A program made the translations under genes and the position numbers. DNA of 39,079 nt from an uncultured Victivallales bacterium (GTDB lineage Bacteria > Verrucomicrobiota > Lentisphaeria > Victivallales > UBA1829): positions 1 to 39,079 of the forward strand of contig CALXSJ010000028.1 in assembly GCA_944391115.1 (NCBI GenBank), read 5' to 3'. The notes under the pieces are model-generated. The model ran no database searches and was not told the DNA's origin. It was given only the letters and a program-made list of their open reading frames with translations. Positions 26,431 through 35,628 of the stretch are shown here, piece after piece. How positions within the stretch are numbered: position 1 is the stretch's first letter; each line of letters starts with the position of its first letter.

Positions 26431-28749
26431 ATGTTTTGGCTGGATTGGATTATCGTCTTCATTCCGTTGCTGGTTGTTCTGGTGATCGGATTGAAATCGC
26501 AGAAATATGTCAAAAGCGTCGCGGATTTTCTCGCTGCCGGCCGAGTGGCGGGCCGTTATGTGATCTGTGTTGCCAGCGGGGAGGCGGGCATGGGGCTGAT
26601 CTCGCTCGTCGCCATGTGGGAAATGTATTACTCCTGCGGATTCGCGGTCAGCTTCTGGAGTGCGATTGCCGCGCCGCTCGGACTGATTTTCGGACTGACG
26701 GGATTCTGCACCTACCGCTTCCGCGAGACCAAGGCGATGACAATGGGGCAGTTCTTTGAAATGCGTTACAACCGCGCGTTCCGGATTTTCGCCGCGGTTC
26801 TGCAATCCATTTCCGGCGTGGTCAACTATGCGATTTTTCCGGCCGTGGGTGCGCGCTGCATGATGTATTTTCTCGATCTTCCCGTTCATTTCTACATCTG
26901 CGGATGGAAGTTTTCCACCTTCGGACTTCTGATGCTGCTTTTCCTCGGCATCGCCGTCTGGATCGTGACGATGGGCGGCCAGATCACCATCATGGTGACG
27001 GACTGCGTGCAGGGGCTGGTCTCCTATCCGCTGTATGCGATCATTGTCGCCTACATTTTCTACCGCTTTTCCTGGAACGGCGAGATGGTGCCCGCCCTGA
27101 TGGACCGCGCACCCGGCGAAAGCATGCTCAATCCCTATGACATCAAGAACATGCGAACCTTCAACCTCTTCTATGTGTTTGTCGGCATCTTCAGTTCGGT
27201 CTTCAATCGCATGGCGTGGAGCGGAACCCAGGGATACAATGCCGCGGCCGCCAATGCGCATGAACAGAAAATGGGCGGACTTCTGGGAACCTGGCGCGCC
27301 GGATTTTCCACGATGATGATCGTTCTTCTGGCTGTTGCCGGATACACCTATATGACACACGTTGACTTCAAGAAAGAGGCGGATTCCGTGCATCGCCAGC
27401 TCACCGCCAAGACCATGGCGGAGATGGCTCATGAAAAGCGTTTCGATGTCATCCGCAAAGATGTCGAAACCCTGACGAAAACCGGCGAGGTCACGCCGGC
27501 CATGAAGGAAATTCTGGCGAAGGATCCGAAATTCGATCTTTCCAAGCCGCTTGATCCGGGAAAATACAAGGAGGCCGCGCAGGCCGCGGTCGCCACTGTG
27601 GACAAGGGAACGGCGCAGACAATCGGAACGATCTATCATCAGATGCTGGTTCCCGTCGCGCTGCGTGAAATGCTGCCCATGGGAATCACGGGTGTCCTCT
27701 GCGCGCTTCTGATTTTCCTGATGATCTCCACGGACACGACCTACATGCATTCCTGGGGAAGCATCATTGTGCAGGATATCATTCTGCCCTTCCGCAAGAC
27801 GCCGTTCACTCCCAGGCAGTAGCTGAATCTTCTGCGCGGCATCATTGCCGGCGTGGCGGTGTTCGCTTTCCTCTTCTCGTTCTTTTTTGCGCAGATGGAC
27901 TACATTCTGATGTTTTTCGCCATCACCGGCGCCATCTGGCTCGGCGGAGCGGGACCGGTCATCGTCTTCGGGCTCTACTGGAGGCGCGGGACCTCCGCCG
28001 GTGCGTTTGCCGCGCTGGGTTCGGGTTCGTTCCTTGCCGTCGCGGGCATCCTCTGCCAGCAGACCTGGGCGAAATATATTTACCCCTTCCTGGACGATAT
28101 GAACCTGGTCAAGCCGGTTTCCTGGTTTTTCGAGACTGTCTCCGCTCCATTCAATCCCTATATCGTCTGGAAGGTTACGCCGGATCGTTTTCCGGTGAAT
28201 TCCCAGGAAATTTACTTTATTGCAATGGTGGTGGCAATCCTGCTTTACGTCGGACTGTCCCTTGCAACCTGCCGGAAGCCCTTCAATCTGGAACGCATGC
28301 TTCACCGCGGCGACTATGCCGAAGAGGGGAAGGCGCTTGAAAAGATTCCGTGGAACATCCATACCGTCTTTTCCAAGCTGATCGGCATTGACTCGAATTA
28401 TACGCGCGGGGACAAAATCCTTGCATGGAGCGTATTTCTCTGGTCTTTCGGCTGGGGATTCCTCCTCTGCTTTGTCGGGATTGTGATCTGGAATTCCATC
28501 TATCGGTGGCCGAATCACTGGTGGGCGATCAAATTCCATATCACCATGCTCCTGGTGCCGGGCATTGTGGCCGTGGTGTCCACGATCTGGTTCTCGATCG
28601 GCGGCACTGTCGATCTCTGCCGTCTTTTCCGGCGTCTCAAGGAGAAGGAAGAGGATTATCTGGATGACGGGCGCGTAGTCATAACGGTTTCCCCAGAGGA
28701 TCTGCTTCCGAATGTGAAAAATGCGGCGGAATCCGCCGAGCAGAAATAA
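26431..28749 (+). pseudogene. Sodium:solute symporter (SSS) family gene interrupted by an in-frame TAG
   Basis: One reading frame of 773 codons encodes a multi-pass transporter of the sodium:solute symporter family. Typical segments include the N-terminal helix WLDWIIVFIPLLVVLVIG, the GFAVSFWSAIAAPLG helix, and MAWSGTQGYNAAAANAHEQ. Codon 464 (27820-27822) is TAG. The same frame continues without further damage from 27823 to 28749, through about four more membrane helices (MAVFAFLFSFFF, MLLVPGIVAVVSTIWFSIGG) to a normal end. No ribosome binding site precedes the GTG at 27853, so the second part is unlikely to be made on its own. The ATG at 26431 has AAGG upstream; TTG 26425 is an alternative. 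A long hydrophilic loop (about residues 310-400) precedes the last helices of the first part. It may be a recent nonsense mutation or a readthrough case. The solute is unknown. Confidence 0.85.
27820..27822 (+). other. In-frame amber codon within the symporter frame
   Basis: The context is CGG-CAG shifted as AGG-CAG-TAG-CTG-AAT. A single C-to-T change from CAG (Gln) would create it. TAG is used as the normal stop in ybaB (2099-2101) and in the GNAT-deaminase gene (8092-8094), so general recoding of TAG is unlikely in this genome. Confidence 0.9.
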
Positions 28750-28794
28750 TCAGAATTGTTTTCTTCCCCGGATTGCCGGGGCATGGATACCGGT

Positions 28795-28828
28795 GCGGAA
28801 ACGCAGGAAATTGCGTTTCCGCTTTTTT
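28795..28828 (+). terminator. Rho-independent terminator after the symporter
   Basis: GCGGAAACGCA (28795-28805) pairs perfectly with TGCGTTTCCGC (28812-28822) around a six-base loop, followed by six T (28823-28828). Confidence 0.95.
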
Positions 28829-28919
28829 GTTCCCTTGGATAATAAGCCGGTAGCCTGAAAAGAACATCAGATCCAAGCTGGGAGCAATCATCAGACCTGT
28901 TTTAGAATTAGATTCATCT

Positions 28920-29276
28920 GGCGAATTCCACGCACGTCTTCAGCGAACGTGGGCATGCGGCAATTATTGCGGAAGCGGAGTTATATGCTGATTACATGCT
29001 CATGCGGATAAGCATTCCAGTGGATTTGAGTGTATCGCAGTTCGTTGTCCATTGGAAGGGGAAGCGTGTCCTGATACTCTTTGATCGTCCGCCGATCTGG
29101 AATACAAATATGGGAATCGTCTTTTCTGGTGTCATGCTTATTTCGTTGATACCGCAGGGAGAAATGAAAAAGGAATTGAGGAATACATTGAGCCCCAACT
29201 GCTGAAGGTTTTGACCGAAGACAGATTTTCCGGGGCGGAGTTGTCTGATCCTTTCTCGGGGGGAGGAGTATCGTAA
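28920..29276 (+). pseudogene. Relic of an IS200/IS605-type transposase (tnpA)
   Basis: Read in two frames, this stretch reconstructs the C-terminal two thirds of an IS200-like Y1 transposase. Frame 1 gives ISIPVDLSVSQFVVHWKGK then LILFDR, up to about 29085. After a one-base shift, the next frame gives LEYKYGNRLFWCHAYFVDTA, GRNEKGIEEYIEPQL and finally SDPFSGG before TAA at 29274. The usual metal-binding H-x-H near the ISIP segment has decayed to Tyr-containing sequence (YADYML), and there is no start upstream (TAG at about 28903). It is therefore inactive. It sits after the symporter terminator and before the second regulator. Confidence 0.8.
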
Positions 29277-29688
29277 ACGGAAAGCCGCAAAAGAGTGCTT
29301 GAGCAGTTGTCTGCTGCAAGGCATCGCGGTATCAGCCCAATTTTTTTTTTCCATAAAGATCGGGCTGATGACAGTATTCCCCGAACAATCCTGTTGTGGA
29401 AAGTTCGCCGCTGTCGATCAGAGCCGCGGCGTTTGCTGTGATCTTTGAATGCGTTTTGCGGTTCGGCGTATTCTGCGACCTGTCAGATTCAGAGGTGGAG
29501 ACATCTGAAACCACTCGCTTCTTTAAATCTGCTATAAATATATTATACAGTATTATAGTATCTCTCAATAAAAAGGCAATTGAAAACGAGGAGGGGAATT
29601 GCAGGAAAAAAGGAGAATAATAATTGAAAAAATCATAAATCTGAAGTATATTCTGACAATAGCAGATATTTCATCCTTGGAGTCGAAG
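29277..29688. other. Non-coding stretch after the IS200 relic, with hairpin and AT-rich leader
   Basis: ATCAGCCC (29331-29338) and GGGCTGAT (29362-29369) form a perfect inverted repeat around a run of twelve T. It could be the right-end hairpin of the IS200-type element. From 29371 to 29520 I see no gene or motif I can name. From about 29530 to 29590 the sequence is very AT-rich and lies upstream of the regulator, where a promoter or operator would be expected; no box pair is convincing. Confidence 0.45.
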
Positions 29689-30771
29689 ATGCGCAGGCAT
29701 TCAGAAAAAAGCCCCCTTTACCTGCTGCCGGAAAGGGTGGACCGCAGCAAAGCTCTCCCCGTCTATCAGCAGATTTGCGACCAGCTTCGCAAGGAACTGG
29801 TATTGAACGGATACCGGCGCGGAGAACGCTTTTATTCCTATCGCAAACTGGGAGAACTTTACAAGGTGGAACTTCGAACCGTCATGGCAGCGCTGGAACC
29901 GCTTCTGAAGGACGGACTTCTGATCAAACGCGCCGCCAGCGGCATTTACGTGGGGGACGCGATTGACAAGGACATTTCGCTGCGGGAGGTCGGGACTGTC
30001 TGGTATGCCGTGATCGGAGAGAAGTTTTCCCATCCATTTTATTTTAATGTTTTTGAAGGTGTGGAAGCCGAGGCGGAACGTTTCGGACTGCGGGTCATGG
30101 TCGGCTTGAAAAAGGATATCCGCAGCTTTGAACGCTGGTTCCGCCCGCAGCCCGGTGACGGACTGATCATTTCCGGCTGCTGCACGAGGGAATACCTGGA
30201 TGCCGTCGGAGCCAGATGCAATGATAACATCATCGTCGTCGGCAGTTACGATTTTTCCGGCAATTTCGGCTGTGTCACAAGTAATTATCATCGCGCGGTG
30301 CAGAAAGCCCTGGAAATGGCACTTGATGCCGGATGCCGCCGGATCGGAATCATCTCCGATTCAGTGAAACGCCTGATTTCCATGGAACTTTACGCTGCGG
30401 CGGATGTCTGCCGCCGTGCTCATGCGGGAGTGGTCGAGGATATCTGTCATGTGACCGATCCCGATGAAAACGGCTATGAGGCGATGAAACGCCTGAGCGA
30501 TTTCAAGCCGGATTGCGTCCTGCTGACGGAACCGGCATTTATCGGCGCCATGGAATATCTTCAGGCACACGGGCAGCGCTGCCCGGAAGACGTGTTTATC
30601 ATCCGCTACGGGAAGGAAGTCAATGACGAACGTTATCTGAATCTCGCCGCAGTGAATGTCGAGAGCGACAGTGAAATTCTCGGACGCAATGCATTGCGGA
30701 TGCTGATCGCCAACAGCAAAGACACCTTGCGCTTTGAAATGACGCTTTCCGTTCCATCCCGGAACAAATAA
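29689..30771 (+). CDS. GntR-type DNA-binding / LacI-type sensor transcriptional regulator (second locus)
   Basis: This 361-residue regulator has a GntR winged helix (about residues 20-88: ALPVYQQICDQLRKEL, YSYRKLGELYKVELRTV, LLKDGLLIKRAASGIYVG). A LacI/GalR-like sensing domain follows (about 100-355: FSHPFYFNVFEGVEAEAERF, GDGLIISGCC, GCRRIGIISDS, KPDCVLLTEPA). It is related in design, not closely in sequence, to the regulator at 15657-16748. I chose ATG 29689 because GGAG lies six bases upstream and family proteins have about this length. The frame is open back to a TTG at 29599, so a longer form cannot be excluded. A terminator follows, and the next operon has its own promoter, its probable target. 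Confidence 0.87.
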   Translation: MRRHSEKSPLYLLPERVDRSKALPVYQQICDQLRKELVLNGYRRGERFYSYRKLGELYKVELRTVMAALEPLLKDGLLIKRAASGIYVGDAIDKDISLREVGTVWYAVIGEKFSHPFYFNVFEGVEAEAERFGLRVMVGLKKDIRSFERWFRPQPGDGLIISGCCTREYLDAVGARCNDNIIVVGSYDFSGNFGCVTSNYHRAVQKALEMALDAGCRRIGIISDSVKRLISMELYAAADVCRRAHAGVVEDICHVTDPDENGYEAMKRLSDFKPDCVLLTEPAFIGAMEYLQAHGQRCPEDVFIIRYGKEVNDERYLNLAAVNVESDSEILGRNALRMLIANSKDTLRFEMTLSVPSRNK

Positions 30772-30826
30772 TCCTCCGCTTGTCCGGCGACGATGCATTC
30801 CTCTCCGGATCTTCTGATTTTCGCCT

Positions 30827-30871
30827 CCGGAAGTCCGCTGATTGTATGGCTCTTCCGGGAAAGATTTTTTT
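30827..30871 (+). terminator. Candidate terminator after the second regulator
   Basis: CCGGAAG (30827-30833) pairs perfectly with CTTCCGG (30852-30858), followed after six bases by seven T (30865-30871). The 18-base loop is long. Confidence 0.6.
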
Positions 30872-30881
30872 CTTTCCTTTC

Positions 30882-30909
30882 TTGACAAAAAAAGAAAATG
30901 TATTATAAT
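30882..30909 (+). promoter_or_regulatory. Perfect consensus sigma70-type promoter of the HAD-pseudopilin-DUF4091 operon
   Basis: TTGACA (30882-30887) and TATAAT (30904-30909) are exact consensus boxes 16 bases apart. Directly downstream lies an AT-rich stretch with ATAAATATA (30919-30927). The same nonamer occurs upstream of the regulator at 29534-29542, which makes it a weak operator candidate. Confidence 0.82.
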
Positions 30910-30964
30910 ATGTGTTATATAAATATACATCAGTTTATTGTAAAATGAAAAATGCAGCTCTCTG

Positions 30965-31660
30965 ATGAGGACAATGCGGATCAAAGTAATCTTAATGGAT
31001 GTCGACGGAACCATGACGAATCTCGGCGGGAAAAACCGGCTCATGGATCAAAGCCCTTTGGAACATCTTGTGCAATTTGTAATCATACGGCATGGCGTCT
31101 CTGCGGAGGAGGCGATGCGGAAAATCCTCGATTGCGGCAATCCGGATCTCATCTGTCTGTCTGAACTGCTCCCGAAACTCGACATCGATGAGGAGACCTA
31201 TTTCCAGGCACTGAAAAAAGATTTGGCAGAACACATTTCCATTCCGGACGACACCCTTGCCTTTCTCCGTGCGATGAAAGAAAAGGGTATTCCCGTCTGC
31301 GCGGCAACGACGAATTCGCGTTTCATGGTGCTTGCGAAACTGGCTGTCCGCGGAATTGCCGACCGGAACGGATGTGAATATTTAAGCGGCTTTCATTCCG
31401 GGAATGAATTTCAGGATCCGCGCGGGAAGTTTTCCGGGAATTACTTCCCGAACATCCTGAAGTATCACGGATATCCTCCCGACAGGACCATCATGATCGG
31501 TGATGAACCGGAGTACGACTTGTATCCCGCCCTGAAAGCCGGAATCCGGCATGCCGCGATCCTCCGCCGGGATCAGAAGGAAAGTCTGCTTCTGCATGAC
31601 GGCGGAATGTTTGTGAATTCCCTGGAAGTTCTTGCGGACGGAATGGAAAAAGCGGATTAA
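30965..31660 (+). CDS. HAD family phosphatase
   Basis: This 231-residue haloacid-dehalogenase-superfamily hydrolase is probably a sugar-phosphate or similar small-molecule phosphatase. Motif I is MDVDGTMTN, with nucleophile D12 and D14. Motif II is the Thr/Ser in CAATTNSR. Motifs III/IV are the Lys-containing [15 protein letters not shown] stretch and the acidic [17 protein letters not shown]. The cap between motif I and II is helical, as in subclass C1. Two ATGs (30965 and 30974) are possible; neither has a good ribosome binding site, and the second leaves the strand closer to the start. It is the first gene of the operon, 26 bases before the pseudopilin, and may process imported sugar phosphates from the same locus (inference). 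Confidence 0.88.
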   Translation: MRTMRIKVILMDVDGTMTNLGGKNRLMDQSPLEHLVQFVIIRHGVSAEEAMRKILDCGNPDLICLSELLPKLDIDEETYFQALKKDLAEHISIPDDTLAFLRAMKEKGIPVCAATTNSRFMVLAKLAVRGIADRNGCEYLSGFHSGNEFQDPRGKFSGNYFPNILKYHGYPPDRTIMIGDEPEYDLYPALKAGIRHAAILRRDQKESLLLHDGGMFVNSLEVLADGMEKAD

Positions 31661-31686
31661 GAAACATAGAACAAAAGGAGGCTGAG

Positions 31687-32412
31687 ATGTGGATTCGGAT
31701 AAAAAGCAGAAAGGATGGAATGGGATCTTTTACATTGATCGAGCTTCTCATCGTGATTGCGGTCATTGCAATTCTGGCCGGTCTGCTCCTTCCGGCATTG
31801 AGCAAGGCGAAAGACGCGGCTTTGAGAACATCCTGTGTGAGCAATATGCGGCAGTTGAATTTCGTCATAGAAAACTATACGATGGATTTTCATGACTATT
31901 ATTTCCCGCAGCGGGATGATGTGATGATTGGAAATTCAGATGCGGGAACAGGGAAAGTCTGGTATGAAAAGAACGGACCTGCATATCAATATATTAATAC
32001 GCCGAAGCTTGTTGTCTGCAAAGCCTTCAGGCCGGGCGACACAACCGTGGGAAATACCAGCAAGTACGGACATTATGCCGTAAACAGGGACTGTTTCATG
32101 GGATATGGATTCAACTGGACGCAATATCCGGGCGGCTTGAAAAAAACGCAGGTGAAAAACCCTTCCTGGAAACTCCTGATCGCCGAACATAAATATGCCC
32201 CGGACGGATTCAAGTATGATCAGCTGAGACTGGATCCTGGAGCCACGAGTTTCCGCTTTCCGCATCTTGCACGCATGAATATTCTCACTGCGGACGGCAG
32301 AGTGCTGTCCGCGAAAAAAAGTGAACTTCTGGATACGGAAAACAACCGGCTTTTTCTTGTTTTATCCAATCCATGGTCGCAGAATGCAAAGCCGGTACAG
32401 TTTCCATACTGA
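31687..32412 (+). CDS. Pseudopilin-like protein (prepilin-type N-terminal methylation domain), second locus
   Basis: The 241-residue protein has [19 protein letters not shown] at residues 14-32, preceded by a 13-residue basic leader, with Ser rather than Gly before Phe. The conserved Glu at +5 is present. The C-terminal half carries the complete H-x9-DG tail ([15 protein letters not shown]), typical of Planctomycetes/Lentisphaerae pseudopilins. AAGGAGG is well placed before ATG. It lies between the HAD phosphatase and the secreted CBM9/DUF4091 protein, whose start is 41 bases downstream. This mirrors the pseudopilin position in the 8-17 kb locus. No pilus assembly genes are nearby, so it depends on machinery encoded elsewhere. 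Confidence 0.9.
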   Translation: MWIRIKSRKDGMGSFTLIELLIVIAVIAILAGLLLPALSKAKDAALRTSCVSNMRQLNFVIENYTMDFHDYYFPQRDDVMIGNSDAGTGKVWYEKNGPAYQYINTPKLVVCKAFRPGDTTVGNTSKYGHYAVNRDCFMGYGFNWTQYPGGLKKTQVKNPSWKLLIAEHKYAPDGFKYDQLRLDPGATSFRFPHLARMNILTADGRVLSAKKSELLDTENNRLFLVLSNPWSQNAKPVQFPY

Positions 32413-32453
32413 ATCATGTTCCGTCAAAAAGGTTGAGAGAAAGGAGCATCTCC

Positions 32454-35400
32454 ATGAAGAAAGCGCTGCGGAATGTTTTGCTCGGAGTTTCTATTGCCGC
32501 AATTGCGGCGGAGGCGGAGGCGCAGAGCCATAATTTTGTAATCCCCCGGGTGGAGACCGCTTCAAGCGGTTATGAACTGGATGGAAAATTAACGGACAAG
32601 GTATGGGAAAAGGCAGCCTTGATCTCGGATTTTGTCCCTGCCGGTTTCAGCGGGAAAACGCCGCCGGCATCCCCGGTGAAAAACAGGACATCCGTCAAGG
32701 TCTTTTATGATGTGGACGCCATCTATCTGGGATTTACATGCTTTGACCGGAACATCGGAAAAATAATTCCCGGACTGCCTGCCGGCCAGACGGTCGATGT
32801 GCCGATCGCGGGGAATGACGATTGCCTGGAAATTCTGCTTTTCCAGCCGGGGTCGGACAAGAAATATTATCATCTGCGGATTGTTCCCTCCGGAGCGAAA
32901 GAGGATGCCCTAAATCTTCTTCTGGAACCCGGGAAATTTCAAAGGGACAATACCTGGAACGGCAATTGGCAGGTAAGAACCTCAAAGGATGACAAAGCCT
33001 GGTATGCGGAAGTAAAGATCCCATTCGAAATGTTTGCACAATCTGAAGAGGGTTTTCTGAGCGCGACTCCCGTAAAAGGCGATCGAATGAAGATGAATCT
33101 GGGACGGGTGTGTTCCACATCCGCGGAAGTGACGACCTGGATCCCCGGCCCCCATGGCTTTCACAGTAAATTTGCTTCCTGTGAATTTGCCGGAATGCCT
33201 TATGGAGATATCCGCGTGGAGCAGGAAAAAGTGCAGCGGCTTAAAAACGGAAGAAACATTTATCGTTTTTCTGTGGAAAATACCGCGTCCCGTCCGGCAA
33301 GACTCCGCATTACGGCGAATCTTACGGAAGATGAGCTCGATCCGGAAAAACGCAGGGAAATGCTGCGGAAACGCTCCTGGCAGCGACCTGTTCGGACAAC
33401 AAAAGTTCTGGACCGGATTTTTGATGCGGGAGCAGGCGCAAAAATTCCCGTGACACTGGAATTCGATCTCCTTCAGGGCGGGAAAAAAACTCTGGATATC
33501 AATATCGACTGGCTGAGGATGAAGCACAATATCTGCCGCGCTTATGCGGTCAGTACGATTTATGACATCCGGGAAGGTTTGAAAAAGAATACAGAAAAAA
33601 TGACGAGTCTGGAAGCTGTCCTGAAGGACGCCTCCAGCAAACATTTAAAAATTGACACCGACGTGGCGAAACAGCTTTTGGAAGCAGGGAATCTTCTAAA
33701 AAGAGCTTCCAGAGCCAACGAATCACCTGAGAGTGCCGTCGAAGCTCTCAGGCGGGCGGAAGCGCTGCTGAAGGCAATTGATTTTCAGATTTCGACACGC
33801 GTCCGCCCGGGGCTGTGGAATCTGGCACAGGGCAGGGGAAATGCCTTATTTGCCATTGGCACGGCGGATGCGGGGGAGAAGGTATTCCGCGATCTGCCTT
33901 TCAAGGGGAAATTCACGGACGGCGTTTCCCTGAATCTGGCAGGGAATGAGTATGAATCCGCACAATTTGTAATCTTTTACCTGCAAGGGAAAAAGGAGAA
34001 GATCAAAGTCTCCTGTTCCGTGTTGAAGAATGACTCCGGAGCAGTCATCCGCAGGGATCAGATCACGTTCAATCCGGTCGGTTACGTCAATATCGGAGAC
34101 AGCGGGCATCATGCGCATATCGGCTACTGGCCGGATGTGCTTTACCAGGGAAATGAAATTTCTCCGCCTCAGAAAGGGAACGTTCAGCCTCTCATGCTGA
34201 CCGTAAAAACGGACTCCGGACAGGCGCCCGGACTTTATCAGGGGAAAGTGCTCTTCGACAATGGACGCGATGTGTATGAGATGAAACTGAACGTCCGCGT
34301 CTATCCATTTTCCCTTCCGGATGCCAAAAGCCTCGGGATGAACATCTGGTTCCACGGAACCCGCATTCAGACTTTCTACGGTGATTTCACTCCCGCACGC
34401 TTTGGGCAGATCATGAGTGTCATGGGACGTTATCACATTGCAGCCGGGATCCGGGACAATCGATTCCGTGCCCTGCTGCGGGTTCGGAAAAAAAACGGTT
34501 GCTATGAATTTGATTTTTCGCGAATGACCCCTTATTATGACGCCGCAGTAAAAAACCATGCGAATGTATTGAATCTTGAATATCTGGATCCGGAATATTT
34601 CAGAACGCCACGAAAAATCCTCATTGACCAAAACGGCAAATTGACGGATTTTCTTCCGGAGGATCCGCTTTCCGCGGCAAATCAGCTGTTCCGGCAGACA
34701 ATCGCATATTTCAAGGAAAAAGGATATTATAAATATGCTGTTCTGCAGGTGAGTGATGAACCGTGGAGCAGGGAAAAGCAGGAATATATCCGCAATACGG
34801 TAAGCAGATTCCGGAAACTGGAGAAAGAACTGCCTCCGATCATTTCCGCGGGCGCTGTCCGGAATCGTTCCAATCTGAACGGTTATATTACTGCGTGGTG
34901 CCCGCAGTTTCCGCAGTTCAATCCATCGGATTACAGGGATATGCCAAAAAACGAATCGCTCTATTTCTATCAGTGTCTCTACAAACCGGATTTCCCGATG
35001 TTCATGATAGACCGTCCGGGAATCGAGCCGCGGATTGCCAGTCTGATCTGCTGGAAATATCAGGCCAGAGGTTTTCTCTACTGGGCATCCGAGCAATGGA
35101 TCGCCGGACCCCCGTCCACTCCGGAAAACCGGAAAAAACTGGCAAATCGCTGGATTCACGAAGAATGGGGCTTCCCGTTTCAAAATGCCCCCGGGGACGC
35201 CTGTTTCATCTATCCGCAAAAAGAGGGAGTCATCGCTTCATTGCGAGCGCAATATATCCGGGACGGAGTGGAGGATTACGAATATCTCTGTATCCTGAAA
35301 CAATACAGGGATCTTGCTCTGCGAAAAGGTGTCATGAATCAGGAGCTCCGGCGGAATGTCGAAGCTCTTCTGAAAGTGCCTGACCATATCGTTCAGGCGA

Positions 35401-35504
35401 CCAATGTCTGGACGCATTCTCTTTCCGAACTGGAGAATTTCCGCAGTCAGGTCGCAGAGCAAATCATGAAACTGAAAGAACTGACTGAAGATTCTCCACA
35501 ATAA
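32454..35504 (+). CDS. Secreted CBM9-like plus DUF4091 (GH123-like) protein
   Basis: The 1016-residue protein has a signal peptide (1-24, VLLGVSIAAIAAEAEAQ). Residues ~30-240 look like a family 9 carbohydrate-binding beta sandwich (ELDGKLTDKVWEKA, VFYDVDAIYLGFTCFD, WYAEVKIPFEMF). A helical hairpin follows (about 378-447), then a beta domain. From about residue 600 comes a TIM-barrel-like DUF4091 region related to glycoside hydrolase family 123, with VSDEPW near residue 766, where the DE pair is the likely active-site acid site. The closing family signature is RDGVEDYEYLCIL at about 935. It would act outside the cytoplasm on a glycan, perhaps one containing N-acetylated sugars as in GH123, but the substrate is uncertain. 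AAAGGAG is eight bases before ATG; the frame opens earlier at 32373, inside the pseudopilin gene. Confidence 0.85.
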   Translation: MKKALRNVLLGVSIAAIAAEAEAQSHNFVIPRVETASSGYELDGKLTDKVWEKAALISDFVPAGFSGKTPPASPVKNRTSVKVFYDVDAIYLGFTCFDRNIGKIIPGLPAGQTVDVPIAGNDDCLEILLFQPGSDKKYYHLRIVPSGAKEDALNLLLEPGKFQRDNTWNGNWQVRTSKDDKAWYAEVKIPFEMFAQSEEGFLSATPVKGDRMKMNLGRVCSTSAEVTTWIPGPHGFHSKFASCEFAGMPYGDIRVEQEKVQRLKNGRNIYRFSVENTASRPARLRITANLTEDELDPEKRREMLRKRSWQRPVRTTKVLDRIFDAGAGAKIPVTLEFDLLQGGKKTLDINIDWLRMKHNICRAYAVSTIYDIREGLKKNTEKMTSLEAVLKDASSKHLKIDTDVAKQLLEAGNLLKRASRANESPESAVEALRRAEALLKAIDFQISTRVRPGLWNLAQGRGNALFAIGTADAGEKVFRDLPFKGKFTDGVSLNLAGNEYESAQFVIFYLQGKKEKIKVSCSVLKNDSGAVIRRDQITFNPVGYVNIGDSGHHAHIGYWPDVLYQGNEISPPQKGNVQPLMLTVKTDSGQAPGLYQGKVLFDNGRDVYEMKLNVRVYPFSLPDAKSLGMNIWFHGTRIQTFYGDFTPARFGQIMSVMGRYHIAAGIRDNRFRALLRVRKKNGCYEFDFSRMTPYYDAAVKNHANVLNLEYLDPEYFRTPRKILIDQNGKLTDFLPEDPLSAANQLFRQTIAYFKEKGYYKYAVLQVSDEPWSREKQEYIRNTVSRFRKLEKELPPIISAGAVRNRSNLNGYITAWCPQFPQFNPSDYRDMPKNESLYFYQCLYKPDFPMFMIDRPGIEPRIASLICWKYQARGFLYWASEQWIAGPPSTPENRKKLANRWIHEEWGFPFQNAPGDACFIYPQKEGVIASLRAQYIRDGVEDYEYLCILKQYRDLALRKGVMNQELRRNVEALLKVPDHIVQATNVWTHSLSELENFRSQVAEQIMKLKELTEDSPQ

Positions 35505-35601
35505 GCCATGCGGATTGTTCAGCCTTCCTCTCTGAAGACAAAGGTCTGGCTGCCATTGTCGGAACCTGATAAACGGGGATCCGGTTCTGACAATAAAACG
35601 C

Positions 35602-35626
35602 GGAAGAAATCACTCTTCCTGCAGTT
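35602..35626 (+). terminator. Weak candidate terminator after the DUF4091 gene
   Basis: GGAAGA (35602-35607) pairs with TCTTCC (35614-35619) over a six-base loop, with TTTT a few bases later. The stem is short and lies about 100 bases after the stop codon. Confidence 0.35.
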
Positions 35627-35628
35627 TT

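Noticed and set aside
27820-27822. Pyrrolysine or general TAG recoding
   Set aside because: TAG ends at least two other intact genes in the window, and nothing resembling pyl genes is present.
26398-28539. A minus-strand frame of 713 codons opposite the symporter
   Set aside because: The His/Arg/Asp-rich product is typical of antisense shadow frames. The plus strand encodes clear membrane helices with promoter and terminator.
35557-35570. TGTCGGAACC as left inverted repeat of the IS481-like element
   Set aside because: It matches the right end only loosely, and the transposase lacks its N-terminus, so the true left end is more likely deleted.
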